Source of the DNA: Gloeocapsopsis sp. IPPAS B-1203
GTDB lineage: Bacteria > Cyanobacteriota > Cyanobacteriia > Cyanobacteriales > Chroococcidiopsidaceae
Direction of reading: 5' to 3'
Length of the DNA: 64,000 nucleotides
Assembly: GCF_002749975.1 (NCBI RefSeq)
Contig: NZ_PEIG01000009.1
Location: forward strand, 1 to 64,000
The translations under genes were made by a program, and so were the position numbers. This document shows positions 44,735 to 53,740 of this stretch, piece after piece. The notes beneath the pieces were generated by a model. It saw only the letters and a program-made list of their open reading frames with translations, did no database searches and was not told where the DNA came from. Every line of letters starts with the position of its first letter. The first letter of the stretch is position 1.

Positions 44735-45832
44735 ATGATTTCTCGTAAAAATGGCTATAAATCAAGGGCTAAGATTAAAAAACAAGTAATTGCTCGGAAA
44801 TATGCTCAAACTGAGCAGCAACTCAATGCACTCATAAAGTTAGAAGAATTAGATGAGCGAATCCAAGCACAACCTTGGATGGTTAGTGAGTTTGAAGTAG
44901 TTCTTGAAGACGCAATTGCCGCAGCCTATCAATCGAAAGCAGACTGTATTTTAGCTCGACATTTCTTGCACCGTTTACTGTATCGCATTAATCGATTAAA
45001 GCTGTTTTGGTATGACAATTTACAGCATTATACAAATGAGAGGTCAATTTACCTGCATTTGTGCCGTGAAAAAATTGAGACTGCTTGGCAACAGTGGGAA
45101 CTCGCCCATATTGGCGTATTATCGCTGCAAACGTTAGATGTTCAGGAAATTTTACTCGAAAGGGCTAACTGCGATCGCAACTCCTGTACTTCTGAACAAG
45201 CATATTACCTACAGCAGGAGATGACTGATATTGAATACCGCAAACTGCTGGCGATCGCATCTTTCAATTCTTTACAAGCAAGAAACAAGTTTTTTCGCAC
45301 GCTGACTAATGCAGTTAACGAAGTCGAGTCAAAGCTAACACAACTGTTACTAGAAGACTACAGCAGCAGTTACTTAAGTACTCAGCATTCGACATTATTT
45401 ACGCAAATGCTAGGTGAGTTACAGCTAGACAGCACTCCAGAAGCATATTTCAACATTGTCCCTTATGAAGTACTTGCTTATGCCAATCACAACTTTCTCT
45501 TAAGTGACTGCAAACGTTTGTTTCTCCGTTGCATCGGCGGTCTGATTTATTCAGAAATGACAAAATCTACAATGTACAGACATTACTTAGTTGCTGCACA
45601 ACGACTAGGGCTACCAGCTACCACGAGTTATTGGGAACTGTATCTTACAGAAGATGAATCCTACAAACGCCGAATCCTAGAAGAAGTCGCTTTTCCATTA
45701 ATAGAAAAATATCCTGCAAGTGCGTGGGAATTGCTGCTAGGGTATGAACAACAGAAGTACATCAGCAAGCGTGCAAGTGCTGCTACACTAGTTTCCTGCC
45801 GAGAAGTTCCTACAAATGTATGTCATATTTAG
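44735..45832 (+). CDS. Iron-containing redox enzyme, heme-oxygenase-like (HDO) fold
   Basis: 365 residues from ATG 44735 (a TTG at 44711 would add eight). The C-terminal half resembles heme-oxygenase-like diiron oxidases annotated as iron-containing redox enzyme family: PEAYFNIVPYEVLAYANHNF, FLRCIGGLIYSEM, MYRHYLVAAQRLGL, YWELYLTEDESYKRRILEEV and PASAWELLLGYEQQ. The usual DExH of the family is DESY here, replacing a probable iron ligand His by Tyr. The N-terminal ~170 residues form an extra helical domain. Family members oxidise amines, fatty acids or other small molecules; substrate unknown. Monocistronic. Confidence 0.72.
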   Translation: MISRKNGYKSRAKIKKQVIARKYAQTEQQLNALIKLEELDERIQAQPWMVSEFEVVLEDAIAAAYQSKADCILARHFLHRLLYRINRLKLFWYDNLQHYTNERSIYLHLCREKIETAWQQWELAHIGVLSLQTLDVQEILLERANCDRNSCTSEQAYYLQQEMTDIEYRKLLAIASFNSLQARNKFFRTLTNAVNEVESKLTQLLLEDYSSSYLSTQHSTLFTQMLGELQLDSTPEAYFNIVPYEVLAYANHNFLLSDCKRLFLRCIGGLIYSEMTKSTMYRHYLVAAQRLGLPATTSYWELYLTEDESYKRRILEEVAFPLIEKYPASAWELLLGYEQQKYISKRASAATLVSCREVPTNVCHI

Positions 45833-45835
45833 TGC

Positions 45836-45878
45836 TGGGTAATGGGTAATAGTTCCAATTACCGATTTCCAATGACCG
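45836..45878. repeat. GGGTAAT/ATTACCA heptad inverted repeat, site 6
   Basis: Two direct units (GGGTAATGGGTAAT) followed closely by CCAATTACCGATTTCCAATGACC. The shortest member, right after the HDO gene stop. Confidence 0.7.
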
Positions 45879-46047
45879 CTTTTCTTTGCATGACAGTTAT
45901 TTTAAGACAGTGTATATCAATAAATACAAAAGTATGCAAAATTGAATTATCACTTTTGGTAGAGTTTATTTAAAGTGAACTTATCAAACATTTAAAAGTA
46001 ACAAAACATTTTCAGTAGCAAATTCTGCTCTACCAAATTCAGGTGAT

Positions 46048-46554
46048 ATGGCTACTAAACAAAATTTTTGGAGTGGACTACAAAATCAAATTGATAGTAC
46101 AAAAATCCGTTATTTCGCCTTGATTACAGGAATTCTTTTTCTGCTATTGGGCATAGCGGGCTTCGTCCCAGGACTTGTTTCACTACCAGCCGGTGCCCCC
46201 CAAGTTGCAGTTGATGCACCGAGATTAGCACTTGATAGTGGATATGGCTATGTACTAGGGTTATTTCCTACCAATTCCTTACATAATGCAGTTCATATTG
46301 TAGTCGGGCTGTTAGGAATCGCTGCTTACACCAGTGCTAGTGGTGCGCTGACATTTACTCGCGGTTATGCGATCGCCTATGCACTCATCGCTTTGATGGG
46401 TTTATTTCCTTTTTCCAACACAACTTTTGGTTTGATGCCTATTTACGGAAATAATGTGTGGTTGAATGGAATTACTGCGGCGATCGCGTTTTCCTTTCTT
46501 GCCTTTAGTAAACCAACAGAGACAAGTACTACATCTACCTCTACTAATGTATAA
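46048..46554 (+). CDS. DUF4383 four-helix membrane protein, second copy
   Basis: 168 residues, paralog of the protein at 6736-7215, with the same blocks (YFALITGILFLLLGIAGFVPG, GYGYVLGLFPTNSLHNAVH, FGLMPIYGNNVWLNG) and four membrane helices. Its N-terminus (MATKQNFWSGLQNQID) and Thr/Ser-rich C-terminus are longer. Function unknown. It lies about 260 bases upstream of crtO with a terminator between. Confidence 0.8.
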   Translation: MATKQNFWSGLQNQIDSTKIRYFALITGILFLLLGIAGFVPGLVSLPAGAPQVAVDAPRLALDSGYGYVLGLFPTNSLHNAVHIVVGLLGIAAYTSASGALTFTRGYAIAYALIALMGLFPFSNTTFGLMPIYGNNVWLNGITAAIAFSFLAFSKPTETSTTSTSTNV

Positions 46555-46758
46555 AAGTCTTTTTCTGTTTCATCTGCTGTGCGAATAAAGCTATTAATTT
46601 TTAACTGGTTTTTAGTAGCTTTTATAACAACTACCCAATATTTTGACTCGCAAAAAAATCAACTTATCCATCTTTTGGTAGCTGTTATTTAAAGAGTTAG
46701 TATTCTAGTATGAAAAGGTGAAAAAACACACTACGGCAAGCAAGAGTGCTTACATCAC

Positions 46759-46787
46759 TGCCTCAGTTTTTTCTGAGGCATTTTTTT
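46759..46787 (+). terminator. Intrinsic terminator upstream of crtO
   Basis: Perfect 8-bp stem TGCCTCAG / CTGAGGCA, T6 loop, then seven T. It ends only 30 bases before the crtO ATG, so any crtO promoter must lie after or within it, or crtO depends on read-through. It can end the DUF4383 transcript or a short leader RNA. Confidence 0.85.
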
Positions 46788-46817
46788 ATTATTTTACATA
46801 GTTAAAAATCCCTTCAA

Positions 46818-48512
46818 ATGCAAGCTTACGATGTTGTTATTATTGGTGCAGGACATAATGCCCTAGTCTGCGCAGCGTATCTTTTAAAAGGAGGATACAG
46901 TGTTGTTCTGTTAGAAAAAAACTCAATACCAGGAGGTGCAGCAACAACACAAGAAATTATGCAAGAATCAGCTCCTGGTTTTCAATTTAATCCTTGTGCA
47001 ATCGATCATATTTTCATTCATCTAGGTCCAGTTGTTAGAGAATTAGAACTACATAAATACGGCTTAGAATATTTATATTGCGACCCAATCGCATTTTGCC
47101 CACATCCTGATGGTAAATATTTTCTCGCTCACCGTTCGGTTGAAAAAACCTGTGCTGAAATTGAACAGTTCAGCCCTCGCGATGCCAAACAATATGCAGA
47201 GTATATCGATTTTTGGCAGCGGGTAACACAAATGATTATCCCGATATTTAATGCTCCACCAAAGTCAATTATTGATATGGCGGGAAATTATGATGCTGGC
47301 AAAATCAAAGATATGTTGTCTTTGATGGGACCTCCCGATAAAACATTAAACTTGATGCGATCGCTCTTTACCAGCGCCAAAGACATTATCGAAGAATATT
47401 TTGATGCCGAATTTCTCAAAGCGCCGCTAGCTAGAATGGCAGGAGAGTTAAGCACATCACCTTCTCAAAAAACGAGTGCGATCGGCTCAATTATGATGGC
47501 AATGCGCCACAATCCTGGTGTGAGTCGTCCCAAAGGTGGTACTGGTGCGCTAACGCAAGCCTTAGTTGCTGCAGTAAAAGATCTTGGCGGTGATATCCTC
47601 ACCGACCAACACGTAGAAAAAGTTTTAATTGATGACGGACGCGCTGTTGGTGTTCGGGTGGCAAATAACCAGGAATATCGTGGAAATCGCGGCGTAATTT
47701 CGAGTATTGACGCCAAGCGCCTGTTTTTACAACTCATTGACAAAAGTGACGCTGACGCTGCCGATCCTCAATTGCGTTCTACCTTGTCGCGTCGCATTGT
47801 ACATAATAATGAATCAATTCTTAAAATTGACTGTGCGCTTGCCGAACCTCCCCGCTTTAGTGCTCATAATCATACTGATGACTATTTAGTTGGTTCGGTA
47901 CTTATTGCAGATTCAGTGAGTCATGTCGAAGTTGCGCACACCGACTGTACTGTAGGTAAAATTCCTGATGCAGATCCTTCCATGTATCTTGTTGTCCCAA
48001 CCGTACTAGACCCCTCAATGGCACCTGAAGGTAAACATACTCTGTGGATCGAGTTTTTTGCACCCTATCAAATTGCCGGTGCAGAAGGAACAGGGTTAGA
48101 CGGTACAGGCTGGACAGATGAACTTAAGCATAAAGTTGCCGATCGCGTCCTCGATAAACTCGCAGATTATGCGCCTAATCTTAAGAATGCCATGATTGCC
48201 CGACACGTAGAAAGTCCCGCAGAATTGGCAAAGCGTTTAGGAGTTTTAGAAGGAAATTACTATCACCTCGATATGACGTTTGACCAAATGATGTTTTTTC
48301 GCCCGATCCCAGAACTTGCTAACTACAAAACTCCCATTGAAGGTTTATTTCTCACAGGTGCAGGAACTCATCCTGGAGGAGCAATTTCGGGAATTCCTGG
48401 ACGCAACTGCGCGCGTGTCTTTTTGCAGACACAACAACCAATGCGACATCTGTTAACGGATGCTACGGATGCGCTTAAGTCAAGGGTCAAATCTTTTTTG
48501 AAACTTTCTTAA
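46818..48512 (+). CDS. crtO: Beta-carotene ketolase, CrtO type
   Basis: 564 residues. FAD motif VVIIGAGHNALVCAAYLLKG at the N-terminus, EKNSIPGGAATTQE, and a C-terminal GLFLTGAGTHPGGAISGIPGRNCARVF, the CrtI-like flavoprotein end. Close match throughout to Synechocystis CrtO (NPCAIDHIFI..GPV, GVSRPKGGTGALTQALV, ILKIDCAL, SMAPEGKHTLWIEFFAPYQIAG). CrtO converts beta-carotene to echinenone. It is unrelated to CrtW at 22227, which does the same chemistry. Not to be confused with CrtI phytoene desaturase, whose signature is similar. Confidence 0.94.
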   Translation: MQAYDVVIIGAGHNALVCAAYLLKGGYSVVLLEKNSIPGGAATTQEIMQESAPGFQFNPCAIDHIFIHLGPVVRELELHKYGLEYLYCDPIAFCPHPDGKYFLAHRSVEKTCAEIEQFSPRDAKQYAEYIDFWQRVTQMIIPIFNAPPKSIIDMAGNYDAGKIKDMLSLMGPPDKTLNLMRSLFTSAKDIIEEYFDAEFLKAPLARMAGELSTSPSQKTSAIGSIMMAMRHNPGVSRPKGGTGALTQALVAAVKDLGGDILTDQHVEKVLIDDGRAVGVRVANNQEYRGNRGVISSIDAKRLFLQLIDKSDADAADPQLRSTLSRRIVHNNESILKIDCALAEPPRFSAHNHTDDYLVGSVLIADSVSHVEVAHTDCTVGKIPDADPSMYLVVPTVLDPSMAPEGKHTLWIEFFAPYQIAGAEGTGLDGTGWTDELKHKVADRVLDKLADYAPNLKNAMIARHVESPAELAKRLGVLEGNYYHLDMTFDQMMFFRPIPELANYKTPIEGLFLTGAGTHPGGAISGIPGRNCARVFLQTQQPMRHLLTDATDALKSRVKSFLKLS

Positions 48513-48579
48513 ATTGAACCCAAAAAGTACTTAGCACGCGATCGCAATAGACTTCAGATGCTTTTGGATGGAAATCTTA

Positions 48580-49287
48580 TCAGCTATTAACCAAACGCTC
48601 AAACTCTCTTTGGATGATAGCATAACACTCACAAGAGGCTGCTTCTAAACCTTCTCGGTCGAGGATCGTCATTTGTCCGCGAACGTAGCGAATGAATCCT
48701 GCTTTCTGAAGAGTTGCCGCAACTAAACTCACACTGGGGCGGCGTACGCCCAGCATTTGAGCTATGAATTCTTGTGTGAGTGGAAACTCGCTGCTTCCCA
48801 CTCGGTCTTGAGTCATCAATAACCAACGACACAATCGTTCTTCTACTGAGTGCAAGCGGTTGCAAGCAGCTACTTGCGCAATGAGATTAAACAGTGCTTG
48901 CGTGTAGCGTTGCAACAAACTATAAAGTTCGCTACTTGGAGTGACCTGTGCTTTAAACACATCTACTCGCATCTTCAACGCCTCACCAGGAATTTGTGCC
49001 ATTGCCAAACCAGGAATACTCTTGGCTCCCAAGAATACGGGTAAACCTACCATTCCTTCATTACCTACCGTACCTACTTCGACGGCTGAACCATCTTCCA
49101 TCAGGCTAAGTAGAGAGACAACACCACTCCTGACGAAATAGACGTTTTTAATCGGTTCGTCAGGTTCGTAGAGAGATTGTCTAAGTTGTAAGTCAATAGG
49201 TTCCATGTGAGCAACTAACCGCGAGTATTCCTCAGCGGGTAAGGCAGCTAAAAGCCGATTTTCAACTGAAGTGCGGAGCTTAGACAC
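48580..49287 (-). CDS. Crp/Fnr-family transcription regulator
   Basis: 235 residues. N-terminal cNMP-binding-like roll (PIKNVYFVRSGVVSLLSLME, VGTVGNEGMVGLPVFLGA), long dimer helix, and a C-terminal winged helix (TQEFIAQMLGVRRPSVSLVAATLQKAGFIRY). The typical Arg/Ser of a cAMP site is absent, so it senses something else or none. Convergent with crtO, 67 bases apart. Confidence 0.88.
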   Translation of the reverse strand: MSKLRTSVENRLLAALPAEEYSRLVAHMEPIDLQLRQSLYEPDEPIKNVYFVRSGVVSLLSLMEDGSAVEVGTVGNEGMVGLPVFLGAKSIPGLAMAQIPGEALKMRVDVFKAQVTPSSELYSLLQRYTQALFNLIAQVAACNRLHSVEERLCRWLLMTQDRVGSSEFPLTQEFIAQMLGVRRPSVSLVAATLQKAGFIRYVRGQMTILDREGLEAASCECYAIIQREFERLVNS

Positions 49288-49482
49288 AAATCTTAGCAGC
49301 CTCTTTGAGCTAGTTGTATCTTAACTAGATAACTGACAGCATCAACCGAACACTTCTAACTTGAGATTTATTTTACTGTAAATACTATATGTAAGCTACC
49401 TTACATATATAATAAGAATGTGTCACTTAGCTGACATAGTTAGTTTAATTGTTGACACTACCCCCGCCTCAGCAGCAAGCGG

Positions 49483-50130
49483 ATGGGACTAGTAACGTTA
49501 GCTGTGATAACAGTGGCTCAAACGCAACACCGAATTCTGTCCCACTTCCCCAATGTTGCTTTTAATGTAGTAGCGATCGCAGCTTCTCAAGGTGGGTTGC
49601 GAGCTATTAGCGAAATCTTATCTGCTTTGCCTGCATCGTTTCCGGCAGCGATCATAATTGTGCAGCACTTGTATCCTAGTTGTCCTAGCTATATGGCTGA
49701 AATCCTCAGTCGCCGTACTGCTTTACACGTAAAACAGGCAACATCAGGAGATTTATTACGTCCAGGAGTAGTTTACGTTCCAGTACCAAACTTTCACCTT
49801 GTAGTCAAACCAGATGGCACGCTTTCCCTCAGTGATAGAGCAAAAGTTAACTTTGTTCGTCCTAGTGCAGATATCCTATTTCGGTCGGTTGCTACGAGTT
49901 ACCAAGCACGAGCGATCGCTGTAGTTCTTTCAGGTAAAGATAGTGATGGCGCGCTAGGAGTGCTGACAATTAAAAAGTATGGTGGCATCGCGATTGCTCA
50001 AGACAAAAGTAGCTGCGAGTGTTTTGGTATGCCTCAAGCAGCAATCAACACAGGCAAAATAGATTTTATCCTCAATCCACAGGCGATCGGATCTACTCTA
50101 CTAAATCTAGTAGCAGAATCAGCGGCGTAA
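49483..50130 (+). CDS. CheB-type protein-glutamate methylesterase, no receiver
   Basis: 215 residues: the catalytic domain only, without the usual N-terminal receiver. Catalytic Ser in AIAASQGGLRAI, His in IIVQHLYPSCPS and Asp in VLSGKDSDGALGV. It removes methyl groups from chemoreceptor Glu residues or acts in related signalling. It is an intact relative of the debris at 19977-20570. Followed after six bases by a 39-codon ORF. Confidence 0.88.
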   Translation: MGLVTLAVITVAQTQHRILSHFPNVAFNVVAIAASQGGLRAISEILSALPASFPAAIIIVQHLYPSCPSYMAEILSRRTALHVKQATSGDLLRPGVVYVPVPNFHLVVKPDGTLSLSDRAKVNFVRPSADILFRSVATSYQARAIAVVLSGKDSDGALGVLTIKKYGGIAIAQDKSSCECFGMPQAAINTGKIDFILNPQAIGSTLLNLVAESAA

Positions 50131-50136
50131 CTAGAT

Positions 50137-50256
50137 ATGAGCAAGCAAGTTGAACGCGATGCAGTTGCGGCTGCGTTGAACCAGATTAGTACTAGAACTC
50201 TTACCAAAGGAGAAACCCGTTGCCTGAGAATACAACTAGTTGAAGCGCTCAACTAA
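50137..50256 (+). CDS. Tiny ORF downstream of CheB
   Basis: 39 residues, basic and helical (MSKQVERDAVAAALNQISTR). Begins six bases after the CheB stop. No family recognised; could be a chance frame or the end of a lost gene. Confidence 0.25.
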   Translation: MSKQVERDAVAAALNQISTRTLTKGETRCLRIQLVEALN

Positions 50257-50292
50257 ATTAGTCTTGCCATTTGTCAAATAGATTGTGTCAGA

Positions 50293-50715
50293 CATGAAAG
50301 CTAGGTAAAAAATCGATCTTGAAAAGCGATCGCAAAGAGGTATAATAGCTCATTACTAACCAAGTCGAATTATCAGGTAGCACCACTGGAGCGGTTGTAA
50401 TTGTCCAATAACGCCAAGCATGACGTTTACCAAAAATAGTTTCTTAGAGATAACGTAACTCTGTAGTACCAGTACAAAAATATTCGCCTTTTCGTTTGGC
50501 TTCCTTTAATATTGCTTCCCATGCACCTGGGTCAGATTCATAGTGTTGAAACAAGGCTTGCCGTAAAACTTCTCGACTGATGCCGTTCTCTCTACATACA
50601 CTCTTGATGCGATCGCTCAATTGTGCCTCTCACCTTAAGGGACTTTGCTTTGTTTGAATTGGCTCAATTGGAATGGATTCAATGGTTGTTGAAGACTTTT
50701 GTACTTCTAGGTTTC
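50293..50715 (-). pseudogene. Decayed gene downstream of ParA remnant
   Basis: One frame reads STTIESIPIEPIQTKQSPLR, TGA, EAQLSDRIKSVCRENGISRE, DPGAWEAILKEAKRKGEYF, then CTGTTELRYL, TAA and ETIFGKRHAWRYWTITTAP, LPDNSTWLVMSYY. Two in-frame stops interrupt an otherwise open frame. The last part resembles strings in IS701/IS4-type transposases (LP.NSTW.VMT), the first part a short accessory protein next to parA genes; assignment is tentative. Confidence 0.4.
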
Positions 50716-51231
50716 TAGATACTGTTTGATTCCAAGTTATCTAGGTTTATAGGTGTTAAGCTAGTGTCACGAGTAAGCTTGTCTATAATTTGCTCGAAGG
50801 GATATTGGAGTTCTGGAGGTATCCTAAGTCAGACTACAGATGTCCTTGGCGCAATGCCCGTTTGAACTGCTCAGATTCTCGGATTGAAGGCAAGATAGGA
50901 ATTTTACCCATAAACTCTTTCATTGCTTCTACATTCTCTCTACTTTCCAAACTTTGGGTTCGACCAATCCAGCGATCTCTAAACGGAATGACTCCTAATA
51001 TGTTGCCTGTGAATGCTACTAAACTAGCTTGTTCTTGAAGGAAGCTTAACGTGTCAACTGAAATCAAAACAGACTCCACTCAAACAAATTTGCGATCGCG
51101 ATGGTTCATCGATCAGCACGTAGTCAAAAAGCTCTGCAACGGCTTTTAGACGTAGCTTCAGGACAAATGCGCCAGTACCACTACTACTTAGGTAATCAGA
51201 TACTTGCAATGGTGCACTGCTTTTTTCTTCG
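50715..51231 (-). pseudogene. ParA-family partition ATPase, decayed
   Basis: Fragments in order on the minus strand: GTGAFVLKLRLKAV and LFDYVLIDEPSRSQICLS (Walker-B-like region), a frameshift with a deletion, then VDTLSFLQEQASLVAFTG, ILGVIPFRDRWIGRTQ, IPILPSIRESEQFKRALRQG, a stop, and after another frameshift IPPELQYPFEQIIDKLTRD to the end at 50715. This is the C-terminal two-thirds of a ParA ATPase as found in cyanobacterial plasmids or integrated elements. The Walker A half is missing. Marks an old plasmid-like insertion. Confidence 0.7.
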
Positions 51232-51238
51232 GGACTTG

Positions 51239-51383
51239 AGCACTCTACTCAGCGTCGAATTGTTCTGCTATGAACTCGAAATTGTTTCGCCATTGCTTTG
51301 ATCTTCATTTCTTCTTCCTCGTGCAGTCATTTGACTTCACGTCTTTTGTTTACAGTTAGAGCCGCATTAGCATGGAGACGCAT
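51239..51383 (-). mobile_element. IS481-like transposase N-terminal remnant
   Basis: From ATG at 51383: MRLHANAALTVNKRREVK, TGA, LHEEEEMKIKAMAKQFRVHS, RTIRR, TGA, VE. It resembles the N-terminal helix-turn-helix of IS481-like transposases (M.LH.NA.L....R..., then ....FRVH.RT..RW). The second stop replaces the expected Trp codon TGG by TGA. Rest of the transposase is absent. Confidence 0.5.
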
Positions 51384-51447
51384 CTTCCTGTGTATTTCCC
51401 GATTCAGTCTTCCTCCCCTTCTATGCTAACCTTTTGTGTTAGTACAT

Positions 51448-53718
51448 CTAGCCACTAGACACTAATTCACATCGAAATGCACCATCATCTTGTTGCCAAC
51501 ACAAAGTATTTTGCGCGATCTGGCAAGTGAAACGATTTCGCACTCGGATATGTTTGCGACGGACATCATTGGTAATTTGTTCGCTTCCTTGAACTGTGGC
51601 AAAGATGTATAAATATCCCGCACCTTGCAATGTTGATGAGGCGCGATCGCTTCTTTGTGTCCAATCAGCAATTTTTTCTGCACAGACGAGTAATAACTGA
51701 GTTGTACTGACTGTATCGTTTGGCGGTAACACGCGAATGCAAAAGCGTAAGGCTTCCATGCGTTGAATCAGTTCTATACTATCTACTTGCGCGAGTTCTG
51801 ATACGTGAATTTGCCCTGCAAGTGCATTAGAAATGTAATCAGAACGGTCTTTATTGGCAAAATTAACAAATAACCCATCAAACTCTTCAAAAAATGGACC
51901 ATACTCACCATCCCATCCCAGTTGTGAGGTAACTTCTCCAGCTTTGACTTGTGGATGCTGGGGATGATACCCGAGTTCGCTATCGAGTAATGGTAACGCT
52001 GTTGGCGCAGAAAGAATCGCAAAAGTGCGTGCAGCATCGGGGGCTACCGCAGGCCAAAATGAATTTAGCGCCGCACAAAGCTTAGCATCTTCAGGAAAAG
52101 GACTACCCAAACCGTAAGCCGCATAGAAGTTTCCTTGGCGATCTTGTCCTAATGAAACATCCCAACCAGGGGCAAAAACGTTAGAAGCTGCATCAGGAAG
52201 AAAACTAACTAAACTATCAGCTTGACTTGTGACAGATGAATTATTAGTACGAGGTGCAGTCCCAACAATTGCAGCGATCGCCGTTTCATTGCGTTGAAAA
52301 GCTTTAGTTTCACTATCTGGTAAAAATAAATCTGGATTTGGGGGTTGTCTACCTTCAGATAAGGGTGATGGTCCTCCTTGACTAAAGTGATCGCGTAAAG
52401 TTGGTAAAAACTCATCTACCCAACGTTCAATGGCGATTTGATCGGCGAGGGGAAAGAAATCTGGGGCTGTGACTAAAGAATATGCTGGACGCACCGCAAG
52501 ATTTCTAGATAAACCATTCACTTTGACACTAATGCAACCATCACAGGAGTTATCGCTAAAGTGTGCGGCTTCATAGTTTCCATCAGCAAGAAATCGTAAA
52601 AATTCTTCTTCTGAGGCGATCGCTTGATTCAAGTCAACTAATCTTTGTTCGCCGGTTGCACTTGTTTCTACCAAATGTCGCATATTGACGTATTCAGGTG
52701 CTTCTCGCCCTCGACCATTTGCGGCAATCTGATAAGATGTCCAAAATCGATTGTTAAAGTTTTCTGGTGGTACCTGAAACCGGACAATTTCATCGCGTCC
52801 AGTGACAGAATTTTGCTGTGTTGAGGTGTAAACTAACTGTGGTGTTGGCTGTGGTACGAGTAAAACTGAGGCATTGACAGGTTGTAATTTTACTAAGTCA
52901 CTCGAATTACGCGAATCGCGCACAAATGGATGTTTATTGATATCAAATCCACTTAAAACAGGAATTCCACCACGGGTGTGTACTCGCTGTAGTTTTTCGT
53001 TGCGGTGATATTCGAGAAACTCTAAGCTGATATTTGCATCGCGCAAGCATTCATCACCAGGAAATAATTTATGTACAGGAAACAAAAATTGTCGCGTGCG
53101 ATCGCCTGATTGTTCTTCTAAAATTGCATCATCGATACTCAAACGACGTTCTACGGCAAGAAAAGCTGCATAACGTGCAGGCATGACTGCAAGGCGATTG
53201 TCTTCAGATTCTACCCAAAAACTACGTCGAGCAGCACTGTAATTTGCGACTTCTGTCCCCACCCGCGCCACTCCAGTGCGTGAAAATGCCATATCTGCAT
53301 GAATTCCATGCGGACTCCGTGCTGCAATACGATACTGATACGCAAATACTGCAATAACTGCATTTGGAAAATCGGCTAAGCTACGATTTGCGAGGCTATA
53401 GATATAGTTTTCAACAACATCCAACTCTGCCAAGGTAGGATAAGCTTCAGAGTTGTTATTTACAGAATGCACCGCTGAACTTGCTAGCGCATGATACAAC
53501 AAACTACGTGCAGGGCTTCCTGGTTCAATACCGCGAGTTCCATCTGCTGCAAAATCAGTAAATCCAGGAAGATTGCGATCAATTGTTGATAATTCTTTTG
53601 TCAGTTCTTGCTGTAAGTCAGTTGCAGTAATATCTAAACCGTGTTGTAAAAGTAAGTCTCGCCATCCTTGAAGCGCTAGGCGATCGCAGACTTGTTTTAC
53701 TTGATCAATTAAAGCCAT
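51448..53718 (-). CDS. Large protein of unknown family, third gene of peroxidase operon
   Basis: 756 residues, soluble, no signal peptide. I do not recognise a named domain. Conspicuous blocks: FAADGTRGIEPGSPARSLLY followed by HALASSAVHS, HGIHADMAFSRTGVARVG, LFPVHKLFPGDECL, NSCDGCISVKVNG (two Cys), and WDGEYGPFFEEFDGLFVNF. The G-x-R-x-I-x-PG-x-PA motif near the N-terminus looks like a conserved family feature, not a low-complexity stretch. It starts 22 bases after the hydrolase stop on the same strand and is the last gene after the heme peroxidase and hydrolase. The sequence suggests a large enzyme or structural protein that works with them. Confidence 0.75.
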   Translation of the reverse strand: MALIDQVKQVCDRLALQGWRDLLLQHGLDITATDLQQELTKELSTIDRNLPGFTDFAADGTRGIEPGSPARSLLYHALASSAVHSVNNNSEAYPTLAELDVVENYIYSLANRSLADFPNAVIAVFAYQYRIAARSPHGIHADMAFSRTGVARVGTEVANYSAARRSFWVESEDNRLAVMPARYAAFLAVERRLSIDDAILEEQSGDRTRQFLFPVHKLFPGDECLRDANISLEFLEYHRNEKLQRVHTRGGIPVLSGFDINKHPFVRDSRNSSDLVKLQPVNASVLLVPQPTPQLVYTSTQQNSVTGRDEIVRFQVPPENFNNRFWTSYQIAANGRGREAPEYVNMRHLVETSATGEQRLVDLNQAIASEEEFLRFLADGNYEAAHFSDNSCDGCISVKVNGLSRNLAVRPAYSLVTAPDFFPLADQIAIERWVDEFLPTLRDHFSQGGPSPLSEGRQPPNPDLFLPDSETKAFQRNETAIAAIVGTAPRTNNSSVTSQADSLVSFLPDAASNVFAPGWDVSLGQDRQGNFYAAYGLGSPFPEDAKLCAALNSFWPAVAPDAARTFAILSAPTALPLLDSELGYHPQHPQVKAGEVTSQLGWDGEYGPFFEEFDGLFVNFANKDRSDYISNALAGQIHVSELAQVDSIELIQRMEALRFCIRVLPPNDTVSTTQLLLVCAEKIADWTQRSDRASSTLQGAGYLYIFATVQGSEQITNDVRRKHIRVRNRFTCQIAQNTLCWQQDDGAFRCELVSSG

Positions 53719-53740
53719 AATATTTCTCCAACACGCTGTT

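Noticed and set aside
46818-48512. crtO as phytoene desaturase CrtI
   Set aside because: The flavin motifs are shared, but the internal blocks and C-terminus match CrtO throughout.
51448-53718. The 756-residue protein as a LodA-like amine oxidase
   Set aside because: The expected Trp-tryptophylquinone and Cys motifs are not visible; the fold cannot be named from the sequence by eye.
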